A DNA stretch of 64,000 nt from Bdellovibrionales bacterium RIFCSPHIGHO2_01_FULL_40_29. Lineage in GTDB: Bacteria > Bdellovibrionota > Bdellovibrionia > Bdellovibrionales > Bdellovibrionaceae. Made by a program: the position numbers and the translations under genes. The stretch's first letter is position 1, and the number at the start of each line of letters is the position of its first letter. The notes under the pieces were generated by a model, which made no database searches, was not told the DNA's origin, and saw only the letters and a list, made by a program, of their open reading frames with translations. The DNA lies in NCBI GenBank assembly GCA_001771815.1, contig MEPU01000013.1, forward strand, positions 310,001 through 374,000. The letters are read 5' to 3'. Shown here piece by piece: positions 26,637 through 36,047 of the stretch.

Positions 26637-29084
26637 ATGAAGAAACCTCAATTCGTGTTATCCAGAAAAAACCAAAAAGGTCAGGTGGCTATATTTGTCG
26701 CTCTGATATTTCAAATTATTTTCGTCTTCTTTGCCCTTTTGATAAATATCGGCCTTATTGTTCACCATAAAATTAATTTGCAGCAATCCACAGATTTAGC
26801 TGCCTACTATGGTGCCATGAAACAGGCCGAGTCCCTGAACGCGATAGCTCATATTAATTTTCAAATTCGCCAAGCATGGAAATTGTTAACTTGGAGATAT
26901 CGAGTGCTAGGAACTTTTGGTTTTCAAGGGCCCAATCCACAATTTGATAAATTAAGCGGCAGTCCCCCGGTGTTTCCTGTGACCATGAAATATGCGACAG
27001 ATTCCATTCGAAATTCAAAAAGTGCGATTGATGGCGGAGCTTGTCCTCCAGATCAAGATGGAATGCGAGTAAACACATTAACGCATCCATTTTTTTGTAT
27101 TGGTCATGCTGGAATGAGTGGTTGGGTGGATAAACAAGAAAATAATTGCAAGGTCAGTTGCCCATTGTTGGAAGATACCGCATCAGTGGATGTGGGTGGA
27201 ATTCCACCCATGAATGTTGTGATTTCCAATGGAATTTCAGGATCCATTAATCAAACTATTGCATCTGTGAATGATAATTTAAATGTGCTCTGCACATCGC
27301 TGGGTCCAACAAATGTCAATGTTTTGGCAAAAATAATTGTTGGTTATCAGCGTGATGCCGAGCTGCGATCACGGACACTTTTAATGCTAGCATCTAATCT
27401 CAGTAAAGATAAATTTGTTGATCTTGATGGTGGTGATGTTGTGACTGGGGTCAAAAATACATTGCTCAACAATTTGACCGAAGCCAATCGAACATCAGTG
27501 AATGAAAATTTGGCTAAAATAAATACCTATAATAGTCTGTCTGCAAATGCGTGTGCTATGACGGAAGATCGAGCTAATGCGGGTAAAAAGAGCGGTGGAA
27601 AATCCGAATTTTTAAAACGAATTGAATTTAATTTGGTTCAGTTTTTTGTTCATGATTGCAAATGGATTCCCACTCCGCCTGGTAATAATGGTTTTCAACA
27701 ATTTCGTTCGGGAAGTTTATACAATAGATCTTTGACCGGATTGTCAGATGGTTCGAAAGATAGCACGGGTCGCGAAACTCCGGATTTTAGTAAAATCGAT
27801 TCTAAAATTCAAGACGCTCTAATTAGTCTTATTGGTGTTGAAAATGAGAGATACACGGTGGGGTATGAAAAAAACCCATGGTGTCCCGCATATTATTTTG
27901 TTTCAGCTACGGCCGAGCCGATGATTCCTTTTTTACCATTGGTGAAAATAAAATTGAGTGCTCAGGCGATTGCAAAACCATTTGGTGGAAGTATTGGTCC
28001 ATGGTTTGGAAAAACGTGGCCAGCCAGTGCCAATACAACTCAAGAGGGATTCTCGGGCGTCGATCGAAGCAATCAAACAGATGAAATGCTTCCGCTTCAG
28101 CATTCATTGAATGCACCTGTAACAAGACGGCGGGATACTTTGAAGCTTTTGCCAAATTTTTCTAGATATGTGGGTGATAAAATGGGATTGGCAGATCCTG
28201 ATGTTGTTGCGGAATATCATGCTGCACTTATTGATAGTCTTCCACGCGGAGCAACCAGTTTTGGATCTCCAAAAGAAGATGAAAACTTGCCTCCTGTGCA
28301 CCACCTGAGATTACCGAATAAATGGCCGTCCATGAATTCGTGGAAAGATGTTGATAACCCAGATGCGGGATCAGATTATGATCCACTGACAAAAATAAAT
28401 GGCAGAGACTCAGGCCTTCGAGATCTTGAAATTTCTGCTATTACTCCGAATCAGTTTGATTTGACTTACTACTCGATTGATTCTGATTTTTACAACAACT
28501 ATTACAAGCGGCTTAAGTCGCCCGTGATTTTAAATAAAATTAAAGATTCTGCGGGTGGCGGCCCAGATGCGAAATACATCCGGCCAGATTTGGGAAATAA
28601 TGAAAATGTTTATACTGGAAAACGAGATTTTTCAGTTCGTAACCAAATTGAAATTGTGAAAAAAGTTTTAGGTTCAGGATTTCAAACTCAATTAAAAGAC
28701 TCAAGCCCATCCTTTATCAAAATGTTTCCCTTTTTAGTGACTCACCAATCATCGCTATTGACCAGTTGGACATTTCAAAATTTTACAGATTTCAATTTAT
28801 TCCCGGATGGGGATGTTTTTAATGTGAACTCACCTCAAGGAACAATGGTATTTGGTCGTTGCAACGATTCTTGGGCCACCGGGTCACAAGAATTCAATTC
28901 TCCAGTGGACTCGGGCCTACCTCCCGCAGCAGGAAATTGTGTGACGGGTGGGCGATCAGGCTACTCGGTTAAATTGGTATCGCCATCACTTCTGCGTTCG
29001 TCGGCGCCACCGCAACCGTTGGGTGGAGTCAACACCAATGGCCAAATCAGAAATCCGATTCCAGAATATTATTTTTCGTACTAG
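26637..29084 (+). CDS. TadE/TadG-like membrane-anchored large exported protein
   Basis: Residues 14-70 match the TadG-type start: KGQVAIFVALIFQI, a membrane helix ending in INIGLIVHHK, then LQQSTDLAAYYGA, where TadG proteins have LQxAADAAA. In Tad systems such pseudopilins are processed and anchored near the Flp pilus. The remaining 740 residues are unlike known pilin parts, with eleven or so cysteines and no visible domain. There is no ribosome binding site in the expected place. It leads a set of three co-directional genes; tad secretion ATPases are not in the window. Anchor call good, function unknown. Confidence 0.7.
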   Translation: MKKPQFVLSRKNQKGQVAIFVALIFQIIFVFFALLINIGLIVHHKINLQQSTDLAAYYGAMKQAESLNAIAHINFQIRQAWKLLTWRYRVLGTFGFQGPNPQFDKLSGSPPVFPVTMKYATDSIRNSKSAIDGGACPPDQDGMRVNTLTHPFFCIGHAGMSGWVDKQENNCKVSCPLLEDTASVDVGGIPPMNVVISNGISGSINQTIASVNDNLNVLCTSLGPTNVNVLAKIIVGYQRDAELRSRTLLMLASNLSKDKFVDLDGGDVVTGVKNTLLNNLTEANRTSVNENLAKINTYNSLSANACAMTEDRANAGKKSGGKSEFLKRIEFNLVQFFVHDCKWIPTPPGNNGFQQFRSGSLYNRSLTGLSDGSKDSTGRETPDFSKIDSKIQDALISLIGVENERYTVGYEKNPWCPAYYFVSATAEPMIPFLPLVKIKLSAQAIAKPFGGSIGPWFGKTWPASANTTQEGFSGVDRSNQTDEMLPLQHSLNAPVTRRRDTLKLLPNFSRYVGDKMGLADPDVVAEYHAALIDSLPRGATSFGSPKEDENLPPVHHLRLPNKWPSMNSWKDVDNPDAGSDYDPLTKINGRDSGLRDLEISAITPNQFDLTYYSIDSDFYNNYYKRLKSPVILNKIKDSAGGGPDAKYIRPDLGNNENVYTGKRDFSVRNQIEIVKKVLGSGFQTQLKDSSPSFIKMFPFLVTHQSSLLTSWTFQNFTDFNLFPDGDVFNVNSPQGTMVFGRCNDSWATGSQEFNSPVDSGLPPAAGNCVTGGRSGYSVKLVSPSLLRSSAPPQPLGGVNTNGQIRNPIPEYYFSY

Positions 29085-29169
29085 AGGCTCATCCGTCGAT
29101 AGCGTATCAAAATAAGACAATTTAAGTCCTCTGGACCTTTGTCCGATAAGTCATTATCCAGGGGGATGT

Positions 29170-31443
29170 ATGCGTGCAGCTATCAGCGTATTATTTTTCT
29201 TTTTCGCATCCATTTTTTTATCGAATGCGAGAGCATATAATTTCACAGCTGATACAAAATATATGGCCTGCAAGAATGCGTACGGCGAAACAAAGTGTAA
29301 AAATTTTCCTGCCATTAATAAGAAAGCCTTTGTTGATAGTTTCGCAAAATGTACCTTAAGCGGTGACACGTACACGACCGTAAATAATTTTATCGCCCAA
29401 ACATGCGGAAAAAATGTAAGCACAGAAATCAGTCGTCTGTGCATCGAACGCGTTGAAGTCGGAGTCAGCCAAAAAGTCACTTCCGTTTGTGCAGCCATTT
29501 CAAAAAGTCAGGCTCCTCCACCAGCAGCACCAGCTCATGCACCACCACCAGCTGCGGCACCAGCAAAACCTGTAGCAAAAGACGCAGCGAGCGGAACAGT
29601 AAATGCGGGATCAAGTGGTTCCTCTGCAGCGGGTTGGTTACCAGTAGCCAAGGGTGTAGCTGAGGGCGCTGTAAAATATTACGAGGGACAACAAAAAGAT
29701 GGTTCTGCGCAGCCTGCGCAAGGTGGGGAAAGCAAACCTGCTGCAAGCACAGCAGCGACACCAAGCCAAAGTTCCTCCCCGGCGTCAAGTGTTGCTGCGA
29801 GTCCTATTTCAAGTCCATCTGATGAACAAAAAGCGCTTCAAGGAAATGCGAACGATTCGGGCGTTGCAACTTCGTCAGAACCTACTGTGCCGGTACAGCC
29901 AATAAATGGTCGTCAAGCGGAGGTTGAAACTGCCGCAGCTAAAGCTCAAATGCCAAAATTAGCTGCTAAAGTAAAAGAAATTCCGGGATTAGATGCTGCC
30001 GCAGAACAAAATGTAAAAGCATCGCAAAACACGGAATTAATGGGGAATGGCGTGCAAGGAGAAATAACTTCAGCCGCAGAAGCAGCAAGCGCATCACTAC
30101 GTCAAGCTGGAGACTCAGCATATTCTACAGCAGAATCTATAACTGCAGTTGGCGGTGACTTCGCTCTAACAGCGAATGCTCTGGGAGAAACTAAAGTTGC
30201 ATTATATACTTATGTTGATACAACAAAAAGAGCCTGTACTGGTATGGCTGAAAAAACTGGATTTGTTTGTATGGAGGGCACTAGCCAAGGCGTTCAAGCC
30301 GCAAAAACGGCAATGGAAGTTGCTGGTCCCGTTTTGGGAGTCATTAATTCTGCACAAAAATCATGTTCAAAAACAGCAGATGTTACTCGAATGGTAAGTA
30401 CAGGATTAACGATTGCAAAAGGAGTTTGTATCGCATCCAAACTGCTATGCAGTTCATCTTGCAAAACGGCTGTTGGCCAAGTGAATACAATAAGTGAAAA
30501 AATAAGAACAATTCCTGGAATAATTCAAAAAGATCAGGCTAGTGGAATTGCAAAATGCAATGCTATGACAGTAGGAGCAGCGGCATGTGGTAATCGAGTA
30601 AACAATGAGGCAAAAACAGCTTTTGCTGAATATAAAAAACTTGAAGCCGTCATTCAAAGAGAATCAGCTCCATCGCCGGGAACATCTCCGCATATGATTG
30701 TTAAATGCGAAACTCATGCAAAAGATATTGCGATGATGGCCATGAATGCTATTGGAACAATGCAGGCACATAAAAGTGCGAAAGAGTGTGAAAAGAAATT
30801 AGAAGCAGCGGCTGAATCAGGCGGCAGCGCGGCGGCTATTACGCCGGCTCAGTATTGTGCGACGTCTGAGAATGCGGTGACTACTTATTGTAAGTGTCAG
30901 CGGGATGGTTCTCAGGTGGGGTGTCCTGGGGCGATTGCTTTGACGACCTCAACAGATGGCGTGGCCAAAAATGATGAGGGGTCTTCGGATATTCGTGGCA
31001 AGGGTGGCTTGAGTCAGTTTGCGGGCGGCGGAAAAATTAATGCTGGAAAAATGGGGAGCCCATTGGGTAATTCGGCGCTGCTGGGTTCTGCGGCCGCTAA
31101 AGATTCCGCAGCACAAACATCAAGTGGATTTTCTGCGGGGACAGGTGCGAACCCAGCCGGCTCTTCAGCTCATTCTGCTAGTGGTAAAAATGCTGAGCTT
31201 GGAAAAACAGAAGAAGCAAAAAAATGGAGCTTTGGTGGTTTTGGTTCGGCTTCCGGTGGCGGGTCGGGTGCGGGTGGTCAGGGTTCTAGAAACGCAGGAT
31301 CTATTGGACAAAAAGAATTAAATGCGCGTGCGATTGCATCTGAAAAATTGAGGGCTGAAGTTTCAGAAGCATCTGGAAAATCCAATTGGGAAAAAGTGCG
31401 TGAAAGATATATTCGCAAGTCATCATCACTTTTGGAACGATAA
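29170..31443 (+). CDS. exported Ala/Ser/Pro-rich protein with cysteine pairs
   Basis: The signal peptide (MRAAISVLFFFFASIFLSNARA) is followed by a cysteine-containing N-terminal domain (residues 30-115, six cysteines), a disordered Pro/Ala/Ser linker (about 115-250), an alpha-helical Ala-rich core with many cysteines (about 290-580) and a Gly/Ser-rich tail. No family is recognised. AGGGGG lies 4 bases before the ATG. It follows the TadG-like gene by 85 bases and precedes the 465-residue gene by 27. The cysteine spacing suggests a stable periplasmic or surface structure. Confidence 0.65.
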   Translation: MRAAISVLFFFFASIFLSNARAYNFTADTKYMACKNAYGETKCKNFPAINKKAFVDSFAKCTLSGDTYTTVNNFIAQTCGKNVSTEISRLCIERVEVGVSQKVTSVCAAISKSQAPPPAAPAHAPPPAAAPAKPVAKDAASGTVNAGSSGSSAAGWLPVAKGVAEGAVKYYEGQQKDGSAQPAQGGESKPAASTAATPSQSSSPASSVAASPISSPSDEQKALQGNANDSGVATSSEPTVPVQPINGRQAEVETAAAKAQMPKLAAKVKEIPGLDAAAEQNVKASQNTELMGNGVQGEITSAAEAASASLRQAGDSAYSTAESITAVGGDFALTANALGETKVALYTYVDTTKRACTGMAEKTGFVCMEGTSQGVQAAKTAMEVAGPVLGVINSAQKSCSKTADVTRMVSTGLTIAKGVCIASKLLCSSSCKTAVGQVNTISEKIRTIPGIIQKDQASGIAKCNAMTVGAAACGNRVNNEAKTAFAEYKKLEAVIQRESAPSPGTSPHMIVKCETHAKDIAMMAMNAIGTMQAHKSAKECEKKLEAAAESGGSAAAITPAQYCATSENAVTTYCKCQRDGSQVGCPGAIALTTSTDGVAKNDEGSSDIRGKGGLSQFAGGGKINAGKMGSPLGNSALLGSAAAKDSAAQTSSGFSAGTGANPAGSSAHSASGKNAELGKTEEAKKWSFGGFGSASGGGSGAGGQGSRNAGSIGQKELNARAIASEKLRAEVSEASGKSNWEKVRERYIRKSSSLLER

Positions 31444-31470
31444 GTTTTGTTTTTTTAATGGGAGATTTTT

Positions 31471-32868
31471 ATGGGGAATAATTTTTTTAGTGTGATTGTA
31501 GCGGGGATTTATTTTTCTATGACCGCATTCGCCTATTCACCAGCGCCAGTTCATCCTGGATATTCAAGTTGTCCCATCGTTGATATTCCTGGGCCGGGCC
31601 ATACTGCGGAGGCCCCGGTTTATGTTAAAGGTCCAAGCCCAAGTTGTATTTCTTCAATTGATAGAAAACATGAAGCGGCAACAAATTCACACTACATTGC
31701 TCAGGATATGTTTCGTGGTGGCTATGATGGAAAAACGCCGCCCGCACAACCCGTATTAGCAACCTGTGGTACATCAGATAATGGTAACGGCTCTCAAATT
31801 GAAAATTCAGCTTGTGCTAATAGTAATTATAAAAAACAGGCAGAGTATTCTCGTCAGAAGCAAATTTATGATTTTATTCAAACCGAGAAAGCAAAAACAG
31901 AGACTGTCAAAGCAGAATCATTACGAAGCGCTAGAAACGGCTCATCAACGGAAACATTGGCCGAAATTGAAGCGACAAATTTAGATATGGCTGGTAAGCA
32001 AAAAGACAAACAGGGTCAGTTTATGATGACATCAACAATTTTGGCGGGAGCCTATGCTGCGTCTTGTAGCGGTGGGTGTTACACACCATTATTGTACGCC
32101 AGTATTGGTGCTGGAATTATGGGGATGCTTTCGGGAAAACAAGCCAGCAATCATATGGAAAGTGCTGGGCTGGCTTGTCAGTCTTATAATAGAATTGCTT
32201 CTGCAGGAAAAATTTGTGGTGAAGCCGTACCATTTAATGCAAGTGACTTAAATAATCCCGTATTTCCGAATGAACAAATCAATCCGATCACGGGACAATG
32301 CAAGCCGAACGCTCCCGCAACATGTACTGTTGAACGACAACGCTTTCTTGATCGGAATGGTGGAAATTTAAATGCATTAAAACCAGGACCTTCAGGATTT
32401 GGCGGGGCTGGGAATCAGTATAAATTTAATAGTGATGGAACAGTAACAACAAAAGATGGGAAAAAATTTTCGGCAGCGGATTTTGCGGATGAGAAATCAA
32501 TGATTGCTGCAGGACTTTCTCCGGCAGAGGCTGCGGAAACATTCAAAGCATTATATGGAAAAAATGGAGTCGTTGCTAAAATTGGACCGATTAAGGACGA
32601 ATTGATAAAAGCCAGCAACTTTGGAAGTTCTGGTGCTAATGGTGGTGGCGGCACGATGACCATCAAATTAGGAGAAGAGTCCTCAAACAGCGAGGACTTG
32701 GGAATAAAAAATATGGCAGACTCAAACAAGAGAAAACTGGCATCAGACGAAGGGTTGGTTCGTAATTTCAATGGAGATCATATTGGAATCGCTAATGACG
32801 ATATTTTTAGAATGATGAAAAGACGTTATAACTTAAAAACAGCACAAGACACCTTTATCAGTCCATGA
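31471..32868 (+). CDS. exported protein of unknown function, 465 aa
   Basis: A signal peptide (cleavage near residue 22 after AFA) precedes a cysteine-bearing region. A charged helical segment follows at residues 125-185, then two short hydrophobic, Gly/Ala-rich stretches (MMTSTILAGAYAASCSGGC and LLYASIGAGIMGMLSG) that could insert in a membrane. The C-terminal 170 residues are polar, with glycine-rich patches. GGGAG lies 6 bases before the ATG. It is the third member of the TadG-like cluster and has an architecture similar to its upstream neighbour: cysteine-rich N-part, helical middle, Gly-rich tail. Confidence 0.65.
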   Translation: MGNNFFSVIVAGIYFSMTAFAYSPAPVHPGYSSCPIVDIPGPGHTAEAPVYVKGPSPSCISSIDRKHEAATNSHYIAQDMFRGGYDGKTPPAQPVLATCGTSDNGNGSQIENSACANSNYKKQAEYSRQKQIYDFIQTEKAKTETVKAESLRSARNGSSTETLAEIEATNLDMAGKQKDKQGQFMMTSTILAGAYAASCSGGCYTPLLYASIGAGIMGMLSGKQASNHMESAGLACQSYNRIASAGKICGEAVPFNASDLNNPVFPNEQINPITGQCKPNAPATCTVERQRFLDRNGGNLNALKPGPSGFGGAGNQYKFNSDGTVTTKDGKKFSAADFADEKSMIAAGLSPAEAAETFKALYGKNGVVAKIGPIKDELIKASNFGSSGANGGGGTMTIKLGEESSNSEDLGIKNMADSNKRKLASDEGLVRNFNGDHIGIANDDIFRMMKRRYNLKTAQDTFISP

Positions 32869-32926
32869 TCTTGTGTTGTGGCGAGGTGATCTTGCGAATT
32901 AACGGGGAAGAAGATACAATTTCATA

Positions 32927-34042
32927 ATGACACTTTTTCCGCAAAATCGTAGTAAAAAATTAAATGTTGTTGGAATTATGAACGGAACAAGTCTGGATGG
33001 AATAGACTTTGTCTTTATTCAAGTTGAAAAAAAAAATCTGAAGTGTCAGTTTAAAAAAATAAAATCATTTTCATTTTCAAAACAGCTTCAGGATCAGTTG
33101 TCTCGAGCAGCAAATCATTTAATGAGTGTGGATGAGCTGGCATTGCTTCATCACGAGTTGGGTCGTTTTTATTCACAGTGTTTTTTAAAATTGGGATTTG
33201 GAAAAGTTGATTTGATTGGACTTCATGGTCAAACTGTTTTTCACAAAGGTCGTATGGCAAGCCTTCAAATCGGTGAGCCCAGTTATTTGGCGGTGACGGC
33301 GGGTTGCCCCGTTGTTTCCGATTTTCGAGTTGCAGATATTGCTCTGGGCGGCGAAGGTGCTCCGGTAGCCACATTTTTTCACCAACAAGTTTTTGGATCA
33401 CTTCAATCTAAGCTGAGTATTCACAATTTAGGTGGAATTAGTAATCTGACTCTTTTAAAAAATGGAAAAGTTGTTCAAGGCTTTGACACGGGGCCTGCAA
33501 ATATGCTGATTGATTTAGAAGTACAACGATCTTCAAAAGAAAAGCGACGTTATGATCGCAACGGTGCCACAGCAGAAAAAGGTCAATCTGACCAAGCACT
33601 TGTGAAAAAAATGATGCAGCATCCTTATTTTCGTAAGAAAGCACCTAAAAGTTGCGGTCGCGAAGAATTTGGAATTTTATTTTTAAATCATTTTTCGAAT
33701 CAACTTAAAAAATTATCTGAGCCAGATCGCTTGGCAACATTGACAGATTTTGTTGCCACATCAATTGCTCACGCCTATCTGAAACACGCCAAGTTTATAC
33801 CGCATGAAATTATTTTTTGTGGAGGTGGTGTTTATAATAAATTTCTTTTGAAACAAATTCAAAAAAAATTACCGAATGTAAAAATGTCGACAGTGGAATC
33901 CTATCATTGGGGCGCACAAAGCATCGAGGGCGCGGCCTTTGCTTTGCTTGCGGCAGCAAAAATTTGGAATATAAAATCAAGTCTTCCAAAATCCACAGGC
34001 GCTCGGCGAGCGGTCAGTTTGGGAAAAATAACCGTTATTTGA
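32927..34042 (+). CDS. anmK: anhydro-N-acetylmuramic acid kinase
   Basis: The 371-residue protein shows the AnmK signatures: GIMNGTSLDGIDF near residue 18 (phosphate loop), GLHGQTVFH, SDFRVADIALGGEGAP (catalytic aspartate region), NLGGISNLT and FDTGPANMLID. It opens the 1,6-anhydro ring and phosphorylates MurNAc in the cytoplasm. The last 8 bases overlap the convergent MurU-like gene. It acts downstream of NagZ; whether its product MurNAc-6-phosphate goes to MurQ or to a phosphatase feeding AmgK is not settled by this window. Confidence 0.93.
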   Translation: MTLFPQNRSKKLNVVGIMNGTSLDGIDFVFIQVEKKNLKCQFKKIKSFSFSKQLQDQLSRAANHLMSVDELALLHHELGRFYSQCFLKLGFGKVDLIGLHGQTVFHKGRMASLQIGEPSYLAVTAGCPVVSDFRVADIALGGEGAPVATFFHQQVFGSLQSKLSIHNLGGISNLTLLKNGKVVQGFDTGPANMLIDLEVQRSSKEKRRYDRNGATAEKGQSDQALVKKMMQHPYFRKKAPKSCGREEFGILFLNHFSNQLKKLSEPDRLATLTDFVATSIAHAYLKHAKFIPHEIIFCGGGVYNKFLLKQIQKKLPNVKMSTVESYHWGAQSIEGAAFALLAAAKIWNIKSSLPKSTGARRAVSLGKITVI

Positions 34043-34955
34043 TTATTTGATCAGCAAAAGCAATACAGTTTTCAAATACAGTTTCAGACTTAATCTCTGC
34101 TGATTTTGATATGCAATTGAATCCCGACAATCGATTTATGTCAATATGATGACTTCGAGAAATTAAAGATGAAAGAATAAGATCACTGGGGTCATAGAGG
34201 TTGATGAATCTTTTCAAATGATCATTTGAATCTAATTTCGTAAGGACATGTTCTGTTGTTTTTAATAAGTCTTCGTTATTTCCGGTTTCAAACCAGTCGG
34301 CCTCAAGCTTGAAGGTCTGTACTCGGTTAAGTTGATTAAACAAAGTATCATACAAAATATTTTGTTCAATTCCAGGCTTGATCATTGAAAGCATCTCCCA
34401 AGATAGCAGACAAACGCCAATATAGTGCCATGGCTTCAGCGTTTGATCAGAACAGGTTTTGCCGATGTGACGAACCGAATCGCCGTCACACCAAATGGCT
34501 CCGAATTTTTTACCAGCCTTAGGATGTGGAATAATTGCAAGGGTCGCCAGCGCATTTGATTGCTGATGTTGTGCGGACATAGCATTTAAAAAAGTCAGAT
34601 TATCTGTAAAATAAACTTCATCAGCATTCATAAGCAGAATGGGTTGGTTAGGAGTTAGCAAGTTCTCTGCATTTTTGATGGCTCCGGCACTACCCAGTAT
34701 TTGTCCTGGTTCAAACGAAAATTGCGGAGGAACTGACTTGAAGTAAGGTTGCTCAGAATAAAGAGATTCAATTTTTTTTGGTAAATGATGGGTGTTGATA
34801 ACAAATGAACTGATCGGTACTTCCAGATGAGGAATGTACTGAAACTGATACAAGCCCATGGGCACATTCAGAAATGGAATGGCGGGCTTAGGAGTGAATT
34901 GCGTGTAGGGAAGTAAACGAGTTCCTAAGCCAGCGGCTAAAAAAAATAAGTTCAT
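34035..34955 (-). CDS. MurU-like sugar-1-phosphate nucleotidyltransferase
   Basis: The N-terminus LAAGLGTRLLPYTQFTPKPAIP is the nucleotide-binding signature of sugar-phosphate nucleotidylyltransferases; LLMNADEVYF holds the metal-binding aspartate. Directly after an AmgK-like kinase gene (one-base gap), the likely role is UDP-MurNAc formation from MurNAc-1-phosphate. At 306 residues it is longer than Pseudomonas MurU (about 220), so a different sugar or an extra C-terminal domain is possible. Its 3' end overlaps anmK by 8 bases on the other strand. Confidence 0.72.
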   Translation of the reverse strand: MNLFFLAAGLGTRLLPYTQFTPKPAIPFLNVPMGLYQFQYIPHLEVPISSFVINTHHLPKKIESLYSEQPYFKSVPPQFSFEPGQILGSAGAIKNAENLLTPNQPILLMNADEVYFTDNLTFLNAMSAQHQQSNALATLAIIPHPKAGKKFGAIWCDGDSVRHIGKTCSDQTLKPWHYIGVCLLSWEMLSMIKPGIEQNILYDTLFNQLNRVQTFKLEADWFETGNNEDLLKTTEHVLTKLDSNDHLKRFINLYDPSDLILSSLISRSHHIDINRLSGFNCISKSAEIKSETVFENCIAFADQIIK

Positions 34956-34956
34956 T

Positions 34957-36000
34957 CTAAAGGCTTTCGTAATTTTTGTTCAAAGCATCAGAATCAATAA
35001 GCACATCCATCAAAAGCTTATATTCTGGAAAATGTGACAAGGATCGGGCGACGCGTTTAATTGTGTGTGGCAAATATTTGAGATACCGTCTATCCTTACG
35101 AACATTCATAAAGCTGGCAAAACTTCCACAAGCTTTAAAACAGCGCTGAACAGATTGCAATTCGTACATCACTTGAAACTTTTCCAAACTAAAGTCTTTT
35201 GTTTTTTTAATACTTGAATTTTCAAAATAATAATTCATCAATGAATGAGCATACTCATCACTTAGATCCACATAGGAGTCTTTAAAAAGGCTCACCAAAT
35301 CATATTGAACAGGACCAAGGCGGGCATCCTGAAAATCAATAACAAAGACTTTATCGAGTTTAAGCATAATATTTCGTGAATGATAATCGCGATGACAGAT
35401 GACTTTTGGTTCTTGATGGAGGCGTTCACAAAAATCAGCAAAAACACGATCCAGTTCTGCGGCTCGTTTTGTTGTCATTTTGTAATTCAAAATTCCTAGT
35501 AGCAAATGTTCTTTGGCATAATTCATTTCCCATATAAATTTAGCGGTATCAAACATGATCTCTGTCGCACAGGTTTTATTTTTTAAAGTGGTTGCCACAT
35601 CATGAATTTTAATAATTTCGTCGATGGCTTGATGATAAAAGGCCTTCGAAAGCAGTTGATTGGTATTTTCTAAAAATTTTCTTTCTAAAGTGAGATCTCC
35701 AAGATCTTCTTGAAGCAAAACACCGAGATCTCCATTTACAGCTACAATCGTTGGAACATTGACGTGAGCCAATTTAAAATGACGCTGAACGCTTAAGAAC
35801 GGATAAGTCTCTTCTTGAAAGGGTTCCCAAAACATCAAGATCCAGGTTTTTTCACCAGAGATAATGCGATAGTACTTTCGGGCTGACGCATCACCGGCCA
35901 ATTGATAGATCGAAAACTCTTCGGCCGATTGAATTGTTTGTTGAACCCAATTTTGGATGGGAATCGAGATAGGATTGCTAAGTTCAGACACCATTTTCAT
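34957..36000 (-). CDS. AmgK-like sugar kinase (aminoglycoside phosphotransferase fold)
   Basis: The 347-residue protein has the APH-type kinase motifs: QLAGDASARKYYRI near residue 34 (the AmgK form of the glycine loop), LLQEDLGD (hinge), ICHRDYHSRNIML (catalytic loop, aspartate and asparagine) and VFVIDFQDARLGP (metal-binding DFG equivalent). AmgK phosphorylates MurNAc or GlcNAc at C1 as the first step of the MurU bypass. The length matches AmgK (about 340). It is coupled to the MurU-like gene, which supports the assignment. No murQ-like gene is in the window. Confidence 0.78.
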   Translation of the reverse strand: MKMVSELSNPISIPIQNWVQQTIQSAEEFSIYQLAGDASARKYYRIISGEKTWILMFWEPFQEETYPFLSVQRHFKLAHVNVPTIVAVNGDLGVLLQEDLGDLTLERKFLENTNQLLSKAFYHQAIDEIIKIHDVATTLKNKTCATEIMFDTAKFIWEMNYAKEHLLLGILNYKMTTKRAAELDRVFADFCERLHQEPKVICHRDYHSRNIMLKLDKVFVIDFQDARLGPVQYDLVSLFKDSYVDLSDEYAHSLMNYYFENSSIKKTKDFSLEKFQVMYELQSVQRCFKACGSFASFMNVRKDRRYLKYLPHTIKRVARSLSHFPEYKLLMDVLIDSDALNKNYESL

Positions 36001-36047
36001 AGAAATATGGTGTCATTGCCGAATCCATAAAGCAAGTCTAAGACATC

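Noticed and set aside
32848-32876. CACAAGA/TCTTGTG inverted repeat at the end of the 465-residue gene, considered as a terminator
   Set aside because: The loop is long and no T-run follows.
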